Positions 45,428 to 54,510 are shown, counted from the first letter of the stretch. The stretch: DNA of 64,000 nt from CBDFKJ01 sp965248805 (GCA_965248805.1 CBDFKJ010000008.1:186001-250000), one strand, 5' to 3'. Numbers and translations: made by a program. Notes: generated by a model from the letters alone, not told the origin.

Positions 45428-48400
45428 GCACCGGCTCGCGCCGAGGCGTTGCGCCTGATCCGGGTTTCGTTGCGGCGGGGCAAGGCCCCGTTGCACGGCC
45501 GGTGCAGCGGCCCTGCACGGCGCTTGCACGGGCCGTGCACGGCGAGATCACCACCGATCTATGGCCGCACCCGCTGACCGCCGAGCATCGCGAGACCCGC
45601 ATCCGCGCGCTCGCGCCCGGCGCCACGCTGGCCGATCTGGTCGCCGCCGAATGGCCCGTGGGCGACATTGCCGCGGCCGTCAACGGCCGGCCGGTGCCGC
45701 GCGAGGCCTGGCGCGCCACGGTGCTCGCCGAAGGCGACATCGTCACGCTCCGCGCCGCCATGCACGGCGGCGGCGATGATTCCGATCCCCTGCGCACGAT
45801 GCTCCTGCTCGCCGTCGTGGCGGCTTCAATTGCGCTCCCCCATCTGGCGCCGGCGGGCTGGAAGCTTGTGACCGCGGCCGGCGGGCTCACCGTCAAGGGC
45901 GCCCTTGTCAGCAGCGCCATCAGCCTCGCCGGCGGCCTGATCATCAATGCCCTCGCTCCGCCGCGCCTGCCCAGGGCGCCGGACGCCGGCGCCGCTGCGG
46001 CGGCAGAGCCGATCTACTCGCTCGCCGGCGGCGCCAACCGGGCACGCCTCTACGGTCCGCTCCTGCTCGTGCTCGGCACCCATCGTGTCTTTCCCGACCT
46101 CGGCGCAGCCGAATACACCGAGTTCTCCGGCGACGACCAGTACCTGCTCCAGATCTTCCACTTCGGCCTCGGCGCGCTCGACATCGGCGGGCGCAAGATC
46201 GGCGACACGCCGCTCGGCAACTTCGATGAAGTGGAGACCGAGTTTGGCGATGCGCAGGGACGGGTGACGCTGGTCGCCGGCAACGTCGACAGCGAAGCCG
46301 GCGCCGCGCTCGACGACACCGGCTGGGTCGAGCGCACAACGGCCGCCGGTACCAAGCGGATCGGCATCGACCTCGCCGGGACGCTGTTCCGGGTCTCCGA
46401 TCAGGGCGGTGTCAGCCGCCACACCGTCACCGTAGAGATCGAGTACTGGCCGCAAGGCAACGAGAGCCTGAAGACAAGCCACACCGTCACCCTGTCGAAC
46501 GGCGACACCACGCCCTACCGCAAGACGCTCGTCTACGGTCATGCCGCGGCCGGCACCTGGACCGTGCGCGTGCGCCGCACGAGCGCGCCCTCATCGAACG
46601 AGCGCATCCACGACGCCATCACCTGGACGGCGCTCAGATCCTACCAGCCCGACACCGGCGACTATGCCGGCCAGACCCGGCTGGCGCTGAAGATCCGCGC
46701 CTCGGGCCAGCTCTCGGGCCAGCTCGATCGGCTGTCGGCGACGGTCGGGCAGAAGATCCCGGTCTGGGACGGAACCCAATGGAGCGCGCCGCAGGTCTCC
46801 GGCAATCCCGCCTGGCTGTTCCGCTGGTATGCCCGCGGCCTCCATATCGCAGGCAAGCTGGTCGCCGGCGCCGGTCTCGCCGAAACCCGCATCGACGACG
46901 AGACCATCAAGGCCTGGGGCGCCTGGTGCGACGCGCAAGGACTGCGCTGCGACTACGTCATCGACCGCCGGACCACCCATGCCGAGGTGCTGACGCTGAT
47001 CGCCCAGTGCGGGCGCGCCAATCCGAGTTGGCAGAGCGGCCGCCTCGGCGTGGTGTGGGATGAGGCGGACAAGCCCGCGACCGCCCTGATCACGCCCGGC
47101 AACATCGTCGCCGGGAGCTTCGAGATCGACTACGTCGGCGGCCAGACGGCCGGCGAGATCGCCTGCCGCTACATCGACCCCGATCTCGACTGGCAATACA
47201 ACACCGTGCGCCGGGCGGTCCCCCGGGCCGCGCCCGGCGGCCATACCGCGACCCTGACGCTGGCCGGCGTCACCTCGCGCAGCCAGGCCGCGGCCGAATG
47301 CAACCTCCAGGCCGCGCGCCAGCTCTACCACCGCCGCCGTCTCAAGTGGGAGATGGGCGCCGAGGGCCTGGCCGTCGCCCGCGGCGATGTCGTTCACCTG
47401 ACCGACGCCCTGATCGACGGCGGCGTCGCCGGGCGGCTCACGGGCGGCACTGCAGACCGCCTCCGGCTCAACCGGCCCGTCACCCTCTCCGGCGCCGACG
47501 ACTACCTGCTATTGCGCCTGCCCGACGGCACACTCCACAATACCGCCGTCAACCATCCGGACGGCGGCGCCGGCGAGACCGATACCCTGGTGCTCGCCGA
47601 ACCGTTGACGGACGCGCCCGATACCCTCGGCGCCCTCGGCGCCAGCCCGCTCGATACGCTGTGGCGGTTCTACCCGGGCGGCGCGACACCGGCGCGCGTG
47701 CGCGTCGTCGCCATGGAGCCCGCCGCCGAGGATCGCGTGCGCATCGAGGCCATCGACGAGGTCGAGGCCTATTACCGCGCCGCCACGAGCGATCTGACGG
47801 TGCCGTTGCCGATGGTCGGGCGCCGCCCGCCCCGGGTGCTGCACATCGCGCTCTCCGAGACCCTGATCCGCATCGGCAACAGCTTTGCCGTCGAGGTCGC
47901 CGCTGCGCTCACCGTCGCCGGCGACTGGCGCGGCGGCATCGTCCGCGCAGCGCTCGACGGCGGCCCGTTGCAGACAGAGGACAGGCTGATCGACGGCGCC
48001 ACCGAGGCCTCGTGGCGCGTGCCGCCGTCGGGCCGGCTCACGGTCACCGTCATTCCCGGCACCGAGGCAGCGCCCGCCGGCGCGCCGTTCACCGTCGATT
48101 ACACTATCCGCGGCAAGCTGGCGCCGCCGGGCAATGTCGCCGACTTCCTGGTCGATGCCCTGGGCGACGGCACACGGCGCTTCCGCTGGACCCCGCCGGC
48201 CGATCCCGATCTCGCCGGCTACCGCATCCGCCACGCCGAGGCGGTCGTCGGCGCCGCGGCGCCCGCCTGGGACGCCATGACGCCGCTGCATAACGGGTTG
48301 CTCACCTCGTCGCCCCACGAGACCGTCGATCCCGGCGCCGGCCGCTGGACCTTCGCCATCCGCGCCGAGGACACCTCGGGCCTGCTCTCGGCCACGGCCG

Positions 48401-49026
48401 CCGTCATCATCGCCGAGCTGCCCGATCCCCGCCTCGGCGACGCCTTCCTGTGGGAATGCCCTTCCGCCCGCGGCTGGCCCGGCACCATCGAGAGCGCCGT
48501 GCGCTCCGACGACGGCGCCACCGCCATGACCTACACCACCGAGGCCATCGACATCGGCGCCGAGGTGCCGTTCTCGATCGCCTGGGAGGCCGAGACGGCC
48601 GGAAACGTGACGCTGCAGTACCGCACCGCCGACACCGCTTCCGGGCTGGCCACCGCCACCTGGCAGGATAACGCGACGGCCATGCTCATGACCGCGCGCC
48701 ACCTGCAGCTGCGCTGGCAACTGACCGGCGACGGCGCAACCATGCTTAGCCTCGACCACCTCTGCTACACCCTGCTCGGCACCGCCGCCGAGCAGAAGTT
48801 CCTCGACGCCGACACCAGCGACTGGGGCGGTTCGGCGAGCGGCGGGCGCGAGGTGCCGACCACGCTCGCGCGCGTCACCGATATCGACCTCACCCTGCAA
48901 TCGGTCGGCGCCGGCTGGTCGTGGGTGCTCGACAACAAGAACGATCCCACCCGCATCAAGATCTTCGACGGCAGCGGCAATGCCGCCGACGCCACCGTCG
49001 ACGCCGTCCTGCACGGCATCGCCTGA
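45418..49026 (+). CDS. Tail-tip host-specificity protein (J/TipJ family)
   Basis: 1202 residues from GTG 45418. N-terminal region has a ubiquitin-like tail start (LAPGATLADLVAAEWPVGDIAAAVNGRPVPREAWRATVLAEGDIVTLRAAMHGGG), then two hydrophobic segments. The TipJ part is YSLAGGANRARLYGPLLLVLGTHRVFPDLGAAEYTEFSGDDQYLLQIFHFGLGALDIGGRKIGDTPL. Middle parts (YVIDRRTTHAEVLTLIAQCGRANPSWQSGRLGVVWDEAD, ... ITPGNIVAGSFEIDYVG) form the J core. Fibronectin-III-like domains lie near 880-1010. It forms the tail spike that recognises the host. An upstream frame start at 45304 lies inside NlpC and is rejected. Confidence 0.9.
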   Translation: MALSTGSRRGVAPDPGFVAAGQGPVARPVQRPCTALARAVHGEITTDLWPHPLTAEHRETRIRALAPGATLADLVAAEWPVGDIAAAVNGRPVPREAWRATVLAEGDIVTLRAAMHGGGDDSDPLRTMLLLAVVAASIALPHLAPAGWKLVTAAGGLTVKGALVSSAISLAGGLIINALAPPRLPRAPDAGAAAAAEPIYSLAGGANRARLYGPLLLVLGTHRVFPDLGAAEYTEFSGDDQYLLQIFHFGLGALDIGGRKIGDTPLGNFDEVETEFGDAQGRVTLVAGNVDSEAGAALDDTGWVERTTAAGTKRIGIDLAGTLFRVSDQGGVSRHTVTVEIEYWPQGNESLKTSHTVTLSNGDTTPYRKTLVYGHAAAGTWTVRVRRTSAPSSNERIHDAITWTALRSYQPDTGDYAGQTRLALKIRASGQLSGQLDRLSATVGQKIPVWDGTQWSAPQVSGNPAWLFRWYARGLHIAGKLVAGAGLAETRIDDETIKAWGAWCDAQGLRCDYVIDRRTTHAEVLTLIAQCGRANPSWQSGRLGVVWDEADKPATALITPGNIVAGSFEIDYVGGQTAGEIACRYIDPDLDWQYNTVRRAVPRAAPGGHTATLTLAGVTSRSQAAAECNLQAARQLYHRRRLKWEMGAEGLAVARGDVVHLTDALIDGGVAGRLTGGTADRLRLNRPVTLSGADDYLLLRLPDGTLHNTAVNHPDGGAGETDTLVLAEPLTDAPDTLGALGASPLDTLWRFYPGGATPARVRVVAMEPAAEDRVRIEAIDEVEAYYRAATSDLTVPLPMVGRRPPRVLHIALSETLIRIGNSFAVEVAAALTVAGDWRGGIVRAALDGGPLQTEDRLIDGATEASWRVPPSGRLTVTVIPGTEAAPAGAPFTVDYTIRGKLAPPGNVADFLVDALGDGTRRFRWTPPADPDLAGYRIRHAEAVVGAAAPAWDAMTPLHNGLLTSSPHETVDPGAGRWTFAIRAEDTSGLLSATAAVIIAELPDPRLGDAFLWECPSARGWPGTIESAVRSDDGATAMTYTTEAIDIGAEVPFSIAWEAETAGNVTLQYRTADTASGLATATWQDNATAMLMTARHLQLRWQLTGDGATMLSLDHLCYTLLGTAAEQKFLDADTSDWGGSASGGREVPTTLARVTDIDLTLQSVGAGWSWVLDNKNDPTRIKIFDGSGNAADATVDAVLHGIA

Positions 49027-49051
49027 CGCTCAGACGAAGGAGAGAGGCTCC

Positions 49052-49708
49052 ATGGCCTGGCCCACCGACGACCTCGCCACCGACCACTTCGATGCCGGCA
49101 CCGACAGCCCGGCCGACGCCCGGCCCGTGCTCAAGCGGGTGATCGACTACCTCAAGGCGATTATCGCGGCGCTGGGTGTCGCAGGCGGCATCTGCGAGCT
49201 CACCGCCAACGCCAAGGTGCCCGACGGTCGCATCGGCCGCGGCGCCGCCGACGGCGTCGCGCCCCTCGACGCAGCGGGCAAGCTGCCCGTCACCCACCTG
49301 CCGGACGCCACCACCGACGCCGCCGGCGCCGTGCCGCTCGCAACCGATGCCGAGGCCGAGAACGCCTCCGGGACCGGCGTCCTCCAGGCCCGCCAGATCG
49401 CTCTGCGCACCGCGACCACAGGCCGGGCCGGCGCCGCCGAGCTTGCCACGACCGCGGAAGGGCTCTCCGGACAAGACCAGACGCGCGCCATGACGCCCTC
49501 CGCCACCAAGTCGGCCATCGACGCCGCCATCGCCACCGTGCCCGGCGGTATTACAAACGTCCTTACCGCGAACACGACCGGCCCCAACCAGGGACAAGGC
49601 ACCATTCTTGTTAGAGAGACATACGCGCTCCAAAGAAGCGTCAGTGGCGGGATCGTCACCGTCACCTTGGTCAAGACCAATCAATATGAAGAGGACGACG
49701 ATCCCTGA
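49052..49708 (+). CDS. Tail fibre-like protein
   Basis: 218 residues from ATG 49052, after AAGGAGAGAGG. An N-terminal WPTDDLATDHFDAGTDSPADARPVLKRVIDYLKAI anchor; then alanine-rich repeats of fibre type (GRIGRGAADGVAPLDAAGKLPVTHLPDATTDAAGAVPLATDAEAENASGTGVLQARQIALRT); and a short beta-rich end with acidic tail. It is the last prophage gene, where fibres lie in Mu. No chaperone or adhesin domain follows, so it may be shortened. Confidence 0.75.
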   Translation: MAWPTDDLATDHFDAGTDSPADARPVLKRVIDYLKAIIAALGVAGGICELTANAKVPDGRIGRGAADGVAPLDAAGKLPVTHLPDATTDAAGAVPLATDAEAENASGTGVLQARQIALRTATTGRAGAAELATTAEGLSGQDQTRAMTPSATKSAIDAAIATVPGGITNVLTANTTGPNQGQGTILVRETYALQRSVSGGIVTVTLVKTNQYEEDDDP

Positions 49709-50029
49709 TATTTCGGCTCGGGCGCCGTGTGAAAGGTGGCGTTAGGCTCAGGCGTAAGGGACAACGCCGCGACTTCCAGTAACGTCGCTGTATTTTCTTC
49801 CACCTTTTACATCTATCTGGAGTTTCCGGAAAGATGTGGCTTCGTCCAATTCACCATCACGGAAAATGTTTCTTAGGTCCGCAAGCCTCCTTCATCGCCT
49901 GAGCTTCGCCGACGTTTCTGGACGAGGACACCGGGCAGGGTTATCAGCGTCGCTTCATACGCCATGTCCGTTCTCCCTCGCTTCAGTGTTGTGTCAGGCA
50001 CGGGTTTGAGACAACGCCGTTCCGGGAAG
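49709..50029. other. Prophage right-end spacer, no gene
   Basis: About 320 bp with no supported open frame. It could be residue of a lost fibre or modification gene; nothing is recognisable. Confidence 0.35.
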
Positions 50030-50040
50030 CAATCCGCTGG

Positions 50041-50136
50041 ATTTTCCAGCCAAAAACGCGCCGAAAATCAGGACGATTTTCCAGCCCATTCGCAAAGACT
50101 TTTGTCCCGATTCTGAAAGACTTTTGTCCGCTTACA
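50041..50136. promoter_or_regulatory. Right transposition end with transposase-binding repeats
   Basis: R1 at 50110-50128 and R2 at 50088-50106 are inverted copies of the left-end block (GACAAAAGTCTTTnnGAAT reversed). A third repeat type, CGATTTTCCAGCC, lies inside near 50074. The last two bases are CA, followed by TGCGG. Confidence 0.8.
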
Positions 50137-50141
50137 TGCGG

Positions 50142-50368
50142 CCGCGCGCGCATCGATCGGCCAGACGCGGGCCCACGCCCTCCAGGGCTCCGCGTGCCGG
50201 AAGGGGGCGTGCCGACACCATCGTTGCGCGCACCGCTGGTACCATGCCGCCGGACGCCGTGAGGGCGTGACACGAGCCACCGCCGCGGTTGAAGCCACGA
50301 GGCGGAAAGCGTAACTAGGGCGCTAGAGAGTGCTCGCCGCGCGTTGGCGGCGGTTGATTTGCACAAGC
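50142..50368. other. Chromosomal spacer between prophage and tRNA-Ser
   Basis: 227 bp with no gene seen. It should include the tRNA-Ser promoter. Confidence 0.35.
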
Positions 50369-50458
50369 GGAGGGGTGCCGGAGTGGTCGAACGGGGCGGT
50401 CTCGAAAACCGCTGTACGCGCAAGCGTACCGTGGGTTCGAATCCCACCCCCTCCGCCA
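50369..50458 (+). tRNA. tRNA-Ser (anticodon CGA)
   Basis: Acceptor GGAGGGG pairs with CCCCTCC, with CCA encoded. The anticodon loop CTCGAAA in a GCGGT/ACCGC stem gives CGA. A long variable arm (TGTACGCGCAAGCGTACC) and T arm GTGGGTTCGAATCCCAC are typical of a class II tRNA-Ser reading UCG. Confidence 0.95.
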
Positions 50459-50858
50459 AGCCTCACGCCCGAACTCTCTCCCTTCGCCTCTCGCGGCGCC
50501 AAAAAGCCCAGTATTCGCGCGGGTTTCGGCCGCCGACCGTTGACTGCCGGTCGCGCGTTTCGGCCCGAATCTGCTCTCTCTCCGTCCATATTCTCCGCGA
50601 CTGTTGACTGCGCCGATTCGGTACGGGATTTCAGACCGTAGAAGTTTCAATGGGTTAGCGAGATTTGGAATTCCCTAAGTTCGAATATCGTTCGCTCAGG
50701 TGGGCGAGACCGGGTTCCAACCCGGGCATTGAATTAATTGGATTATTTTGCTTCCTCGTTACGTCAACACGAGCGCGGCCCCGTGTCTCGAGCACCAAAC
50801 TGATCGCCGGTGAGGCGACAGCCGACTTCGGATCCATGGTACGACGAGTCAAGGAGTA
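50459..50858. other. Intergenic region with a possible attachment core
   Basis: 400 bp after tRNA-Ser with no gene. TCAATGGGTTAG at 50647-50658 is repeated directly at 55901-55912, beside the serine recombinase start. The segment also has a T-arm-like GGGTTCCAACCC near 50711, but no tRNA folds from it. Confidence 0.4.
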
Positions 50859-51200
50859 ATGTGGCGGGATATGCGTACACCGTCCGAACGCGTCTTGAAG
50901 TCCGAACATCCTCTGGAAGTCAAGCGGACGGGCTTGGCATCGTTCTTGTTCGCGTTGTTACGTCCCGGAGACGCCAAGGCGGCTGCCGTGAGCGTAGACG
51001 TCCTGACGCTGGCGCTTCCGTTTGGAGTAAGGACGATTCCGATCCAGGAAATCGAGTCCGCCATCGTAACACGAGGACTGTTCTATGGTGCCACGAAGAT
51101 CCGCCATGCCCTCGGGCGAGAGTCCGTATCGGGATTGTCGCGGCATCAGGCGCGCGCGCTCGCCGATGCACTGAAAGCCGCGAGACGCGGTTGGTGGCGC
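50859..51200 (+). pseudogene. N-terminal fragment of a helicase IV/UvrD-like helicase
   Basis: VKRTGLASFLFALLRPGDAKAAAVSVDVLTLALPFGVRTIPIQEIESAIVTRGLFYGATKIRHALGRESVSGLSRHQARALADALKAARRGWWRR resembles the N-terminal PH-like region of helicase-IV-type UvrD helicases (beta strands, GL.R..A..L..AL..AR..WWRR). It stops there and gives way to the antiparallel tail of a recombinase at about 51,200. The helicase motor is missing from the window. Confidence 0.5.
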
Positions 51201-51692
51201 CGGCCCCCGCAACCACTGAGACCGACACTTCCGAGGCGGGGGTGTCGGTCTTGTTCGTCCTAGCCCTGTTGCCCTTGCGGTCTCTGGTTCCCGTCCATTC
51301 GATGATGGTGCCGAGGTCGCCGTAGAGGACGGCGTCGATTTGGCCGCGCTTCGGGCCGAGGGAGAGCGTGATGCGTTCGACGGCGGATGGCGGCGCATGC
51401 TTCATAACGGTCCTCGGGTCGTTGGAGGTCTTCGGCGAGCCGTTCCACCTTGCGCCGGTAGATGCCGGCGACGTTGGGGTGAATGTCCGGGATGTCGGCG
51501 GTCGCGTTTGAGAGACGGTCGGTCAGCTCGTCCTGCCTTGCTTCCAGCTCGCGGAGGTGGTCGATGAGGGCGCGGGTGTAGCCGCCGTTCTCGATGACGG
51601 TGACGATGTCCTTGATCGTCTTCTCGATGCCGGCGAACTCCTTGCGCTCGCTCGCGGCAGAGGTCCGCCTGTCGCGGTTGAGCCGGTTGGTC
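51199..51692 (-). pseudogene. C-terminal remnant of a serine recombinase
   Basis: Reading leftward: LNRDRRTSAASERKEFAGIEKTIKDIVTVIENGGYTRALIDHLRELEARQDELTDRLSNATADIPDIHPNVAGIYRRKVERLAEDLQRPEDRYEA is the coiled-coil end of a zinc-ribbon serine recombinase. After a frame change near 51400 comes VERITLSLGPKRGQIDAVLYGDLGTIIEWTGTRDRKGN and SEVSVSVVAGAG, its usual tail. The catalytic resolvase domain is gone. It marks an old integration boundary against the helicase fragment. Confidence 0.7.
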
Positions 51693-51907
51693 TATTCAGC
51701 GTAGACGCGCATCGCCTCAGCGGCCACCTCGGGGACGGCGCCCCGCCGCTCCAACGCCTCGCGGGCGATCTGCCGGCCGACGAGGCGGGCGATAGTCAGC
51801 ACGGCGGACTCTACCCTGGATTCCGTCGTCCCGTTATCGTTCACTGCGTCGCCGCACCTGAGGGCGATCGTGCGCGCCCCGTTCCCAAAATCTTCGTTCT
51901 GTGGCAT
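51692..51907 (-). CDS. Small recombinase-associated protein
   Basis: 71 residues: NDNGTTESRVESAVLTIARLVGRQIAREALERRGAVPEVAAEAM. Short proteins with SRVESAVLTIARLIGRQIARE often precede serine recombinase genes in alphaproteobacteria. Here it runs directly into the recombinase remnant. Function unknown. Confidence 0.5.
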   Translation of the reverse strand: MPQNEDFGNGARTIALRCGDAVNDNGTTESRVESAVLTIARLVGRQIAREALERRGAVPEVAAEAMRVYAE

Positions 51908-51973
51908 TTGGATCGAAGGAATAAATTGTTTAGAGCTTCGTACATCGCAAGTCTTGCCTCTTTAAGGGACCGA

Positions 51974-52432
51974 TTATCCACACTCTCTCTTTCCTATTAT
52001 TAGGCTGTCTATAAGAATACCATCGGAGCCAATGTATTGGTATACGTAATATGCTCCAATACTGATTGCGTATTTCATATCGTCGTTCGTGCAAATACTT
52101 TGGGACAGAGCGTGCGTCATTTTCGAACGAAATTCGGCCTTATCAACGCTACCGCTTGAGAGACCTGTTCTGTGGCCGTAAAAGATAGCTGGTCCCATAG
52201 ATATGACAGTTTGAAGGGTTGTGATCTCATCTATTCTAATTGGAAGCTGACGCCGGAGATTTTCTGCTGCTATTTTCTGTATCTCTTCAAGAGTGTTCGC
52301 ATTGTCGTCCTGAAAAAGACTTTGAACGGTAGATCTTGCGAGCATCTCACCGATACCACCAGATAGTGCAACAACCAGAAGAAGCCCTATGGTACCCAGT
52401 GCAAAAGTTGTGTATCCAAGCCACTTCTTCAT
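51974..52432 (-). CDS. Membrane-anchored periplasmic protein paired with the cyclase-like gene
   Basis: 152 residues, with AGGAGA 7 bp before ATG 52432. MKKWLGYTTFALGTIGLLLVVALSGGIGEM is a single N-terminal membrane helix with inside-positive start, so the rest is predicted periplasmic. LPIRIDEITTLQTVISMGPAIFYGHRTGL, then a helix ending ALSQSICTNDDMKYAISIGAYYVYQYIGSDGILIDSLIIGKREC. The two late cysteines could bond. I do not know the family by name. Base composition is clearly lower in GC than the flanks. It follows the cyclase-like gene by 46 bp on the same strand. Confidence 0.65.
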   Translation of the reverse strand: MKKWLGYTTFALGTIGLLLVVALSGGIGEMLARSTVQSLFQDDNANTLEEIQKIAAENLRRQLPIRIDEITTLQTVISMGPAIFYGHRTGLSSGSVDKAEFRSKMTHALSQSICTNDDMKYAISIGAYYVYQYIGSDGILIDSLIIGKRECG

Positions 52433-52478
52433 CTTTTTTCTCCTATGTTTAATTCATAGGCGTTCTCAACGCTATACC

Positions 52479-53252
52479 TTATTTGGATTGGTCGATATAC
52501 ACAGTTAAGAAGTTGCATAGCCATGAAGACCACTTCTTTCTTATACATGGATACGCTTGACAGTATTCTTTGATCTTTTGCTCCAGTTCGTCTGGTCCAG
52601 GTCTTGGTAAACAGGCCTGTGCTGAAATTCTCGTGAGGGGTGTCGATTCTGCACGGATCCAGTCCACTGACAACAACGGTTCACCTGTGCGGCCTAAAAC
52701 GGCCCGCACAGGCAAGGTATTAGGAACGCGGTTACGGTTTTGCTGTGAAATTGTGATGAACGGACCCGGTGGTGCCTCTTTGTGGAGAAGGTACGCGCGA
52801 ATGAAGGCGGTTCCCATCACCGAAAATAAGGTCATGTATCCGTTACCCAAGGGGACTCCGCCGCTTTCGTCGCGATCATTTATCACGTCTTGAGGGTAGC
52901 CTCCGGTGATGTCCGAAAAATCCCCTTCCGCTATGGCAGCTGCCGCAAATTTACCGGTAGACGCAACGCTGCGCAGAAGCGCAATGGCGATGATAAGGGG
53001 GCGTTCGAGGCTGCATTCACCGAACTCGCCCACAATGGCAAAACCGTCTCCCATCTGATGTGCAAATAGGCGATCTCCTTCTTTTGGATAAACCTCTTTA
53101 CCGAGTTTATAGATCGCCCGCATCAGTTCTCGAAGAGGATGGAGGGCATTCCACTCTTCATGTTCCCAGAACTTGCTGAAGCCAAGTATGTCAATGTAGA
53201 TGCACCAGCGTTGCGGTTTGTTATCAGAGATCGGCTTCGCACTCGCTTCCAC
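52479..53252 (-). CDS. Class III nucleotide cyclase-like protein
   Basis: 257 residues from GTG 53252, after GGAGAGG. RWCIYIDILGFSKFWEHEEW has the first metal-binding aspartate of class III cyclases. RLFAHQMGDGFAIVGEFG has the second (GDG). A helix follows and AAAAIAEGDFSDITGG matches the strand after it. GNGYMTLFSVMGTAFIRAYLLHKEAPPGPFITIS is where cyclases have the catalytic Asn/Arg helix; an Arg is present. No HAMP or membrane domain. Low GC content and position between recombinase genes mark it as acquired. Product (cAMP, cGMP, cCMP, cUMP) cannot be told; a Pycsar-type role is possible. Confidence 0.6.
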   Translation of the reverse strand: MEASAKPISDNKPQRWCIYIDILGFSKFWEHEEWNALHPLRELMRAIYKLGKEVYPKEGDRLFAHQMGDGFAIVGEFGECSLERPLIIAIALLRSVASTGKFAAAAIAEGDFSDITGGYPQDVINDRDESGGVPLGNGYMTLFSVMGTAFIRAYLLHKEAPPGPFITISQQNRNRVPNTLPVRAVLGRTGEPLLSVDWIRAESTPLTRISAQACLPRPGPDELEQKIKEYCQAYPCIRKKWSSWLCNFLTVYIDQSK

Positions 53253-53555
53253 AATTTGCCTCTCCGTGCCCTTCCGCTGATTTCACGATGTACATTCTCC
53301 GGCTCCGTGTCCCCGACGAATGCATCGAACCAAGTGAAGCCAGGCAGTGAGCAGTTTCGTCGCCATGATATCAAAAAGTGCGGTCTCTTCGCTCACTCGC
53401 CAAGTGGCTCCGTCCATGGGTATGGGTCTAGCGCTAGTGGGGCGAATGAGGCAAGAAATCTTTGACGATCCGTATGGTTCGAATAGTTGGCCATGACCGG
53501 CGAGGGCATTGACACGTTAACTGCCGCGTTCGGCACGATTGGATCGTGATCTGGA

Positions 53556-54020
53556 TCAGGCAGCACACCAGCCTTGATTCCTGACAGCGAACGTCTCGGC
53601 TCGAAACGCCTTGAAAATGCGGCGGGGCAAAAAATGGCGCTGGACGTAGAAAGTGTTGTAGACGGCGGCGTGGATTGAAAGGAACCGTTGGGCGGATCCC
53701 GGTGAATTGAACCGCTGTTGTTTTCGTTCGCGTCGACGTACCGGCTGGTGTGAATTCTCGGCTCGATTGTTCGCCGCAATTTCTGATCGTGAATAGCGGT
53801 AAGTCGCTCTTTGCGGATCGCAACAGCGTAGGATTTGAGCTTGTCCGTGGTAATACGCTTCGGCCCAAAGCCTTGCTTTTTCAGCAGTTTCCGCAGCAAC
53901 CTCTGCGCTGATCGGGCGCAGCGTCGTGGCTTGGCCAGAGATCCACGATGACGTTAAGGAAGTACTGTTAACTTGGTTGGCAGGTGCAATGCAGACAGAG
54001 CAAGCCCAGGCCCTGATCGC
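53556..54020 (-). pseudogene. IS6-family transposase fragments
   Basis: Out-of-frame blocks of an IS6/IS26-type transposase: FLNVIVDLWPSHDAAP near 53,980 (weak); LLRKLLKKQGFGPKRITTDKLKSYAVAIRKERL (second aspartate) in one frame; and NNRAENSHQPVRRRERKQQRFNSPGSAQRFLSIHAAVYNTFYVQRHFL (glutamate) in another. The first catalytic block and helix-turn-helix are missing. Confidence 0.75.
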
Positions 54021-54099
54021 GAGCCTCGATTGACCCGTGCGCGGGACATCCCAGAACACTTCCCGGCGTCCAGACGATGGCGGGAGTTATTGTTGGTTG

Positions 54100-54510
54100 T
54101 TAATTGACGAACCCGAACCGCGCCCTCTGCTCCTCCCACTCCACCGGAAACGGCGTCATCAGCCGAGCCACGGTCAGCTCCGGCGGCTGCCGTCCGTCGA
54201 GAATGGGCTCGACGATATCAGGAGCGAGCAGGGTAAGGCGCAGGATGCGGCTGACGTAGGAGGCGTTGATCCCTTCGGCGCGGGCGATCTCGTCGACCGT
54301 GCCGTGGAACCCGGTCTCCAGCAACCGCCGCCAGCGGAAGGCGCGGGCCAGCGCCTTGACCAGGGTGTCGTCGACCCGGCTCGAAAGAGCGGCCCAGGCG
54401 GGCACGCCGTCGGGCGAGACCACCAGCCTACGCCCGCCCCGGGGCTTGAACGCCATCGGGATCCAGACGGTGAGGGTGGCGCCGTCCTCACTCAACCGGG
54501 GCTCGTTCAT
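54100..54510 (-). CDS. Helix-turn-helix protein coupled to the serine recombinase
   Basis: 136 residues from ATG 54510, overlapping the recombinase stop (TGATG). DDTLVKALARAFRWRRLLETGFHGTVDEIARAEGINASYVSRILRLTLLAPDIVEPILDGRQPPELTVARLMTPFPVEWEEQRARFGF has a ParB-like helix-turn-helix. This kind of partner regularly follows large serine recombinases in alphaproteobacterial elements and may act as directionality or regulatory factor. Confidence 0.7.
   Translation of the reverse strand: MNEPRLSEDGATLTVWIPMAFKPRGGRRLVVSPDGVPAWAALSSRVDDTLVKALARAFRWRRLLETGFHGTVDEIARAEGINASYVSRILRLTLLAPDIVEPILDGRQPPELTVARLMTPFPVEWEEQRARFGFVN

Larger units (their letters stand above)
22606..50136. mobile_element. Mu-like transposable prophage, 27,531 bp, defective
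   Basis: Ends are 5'-TGTAGGGGGACAAAAGTC at the left and ...GACTTTTGTCCGCTTACA at the right, imperfect inverted repeats finishing in TG/CA. A 5-bp direct repeat TGCGG (22601-22605 and 50137-50141) flanks it, as for Mu transposition. Inside are MuA, MuB, Gam-like, GemA, Mor/C, lysis, terminase, portal, MuF, I-protease and tail genes. Capsid, head-completion, tail-tube and tape-measure genes are absent, so it cannot make particles on its own. Transposition genes look complete. Gene order differs from Mu by an inversion of the 23-43.5 kb block. Confidence 0.95.

Noticed and set aside
47509..49014. A 501-codon open frame on the minus strand
   Set aside because: Shadow of the J/TipJ gene; glycine- and valine-rich with no motif.
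50690..50745. Possible second tRNA or tRNA fragment after tRNA-Ser
   Set aside because: Only a T-arm-like GGGTTCCAACCC is seen; no acceptor or anticodon stem can be drawn.
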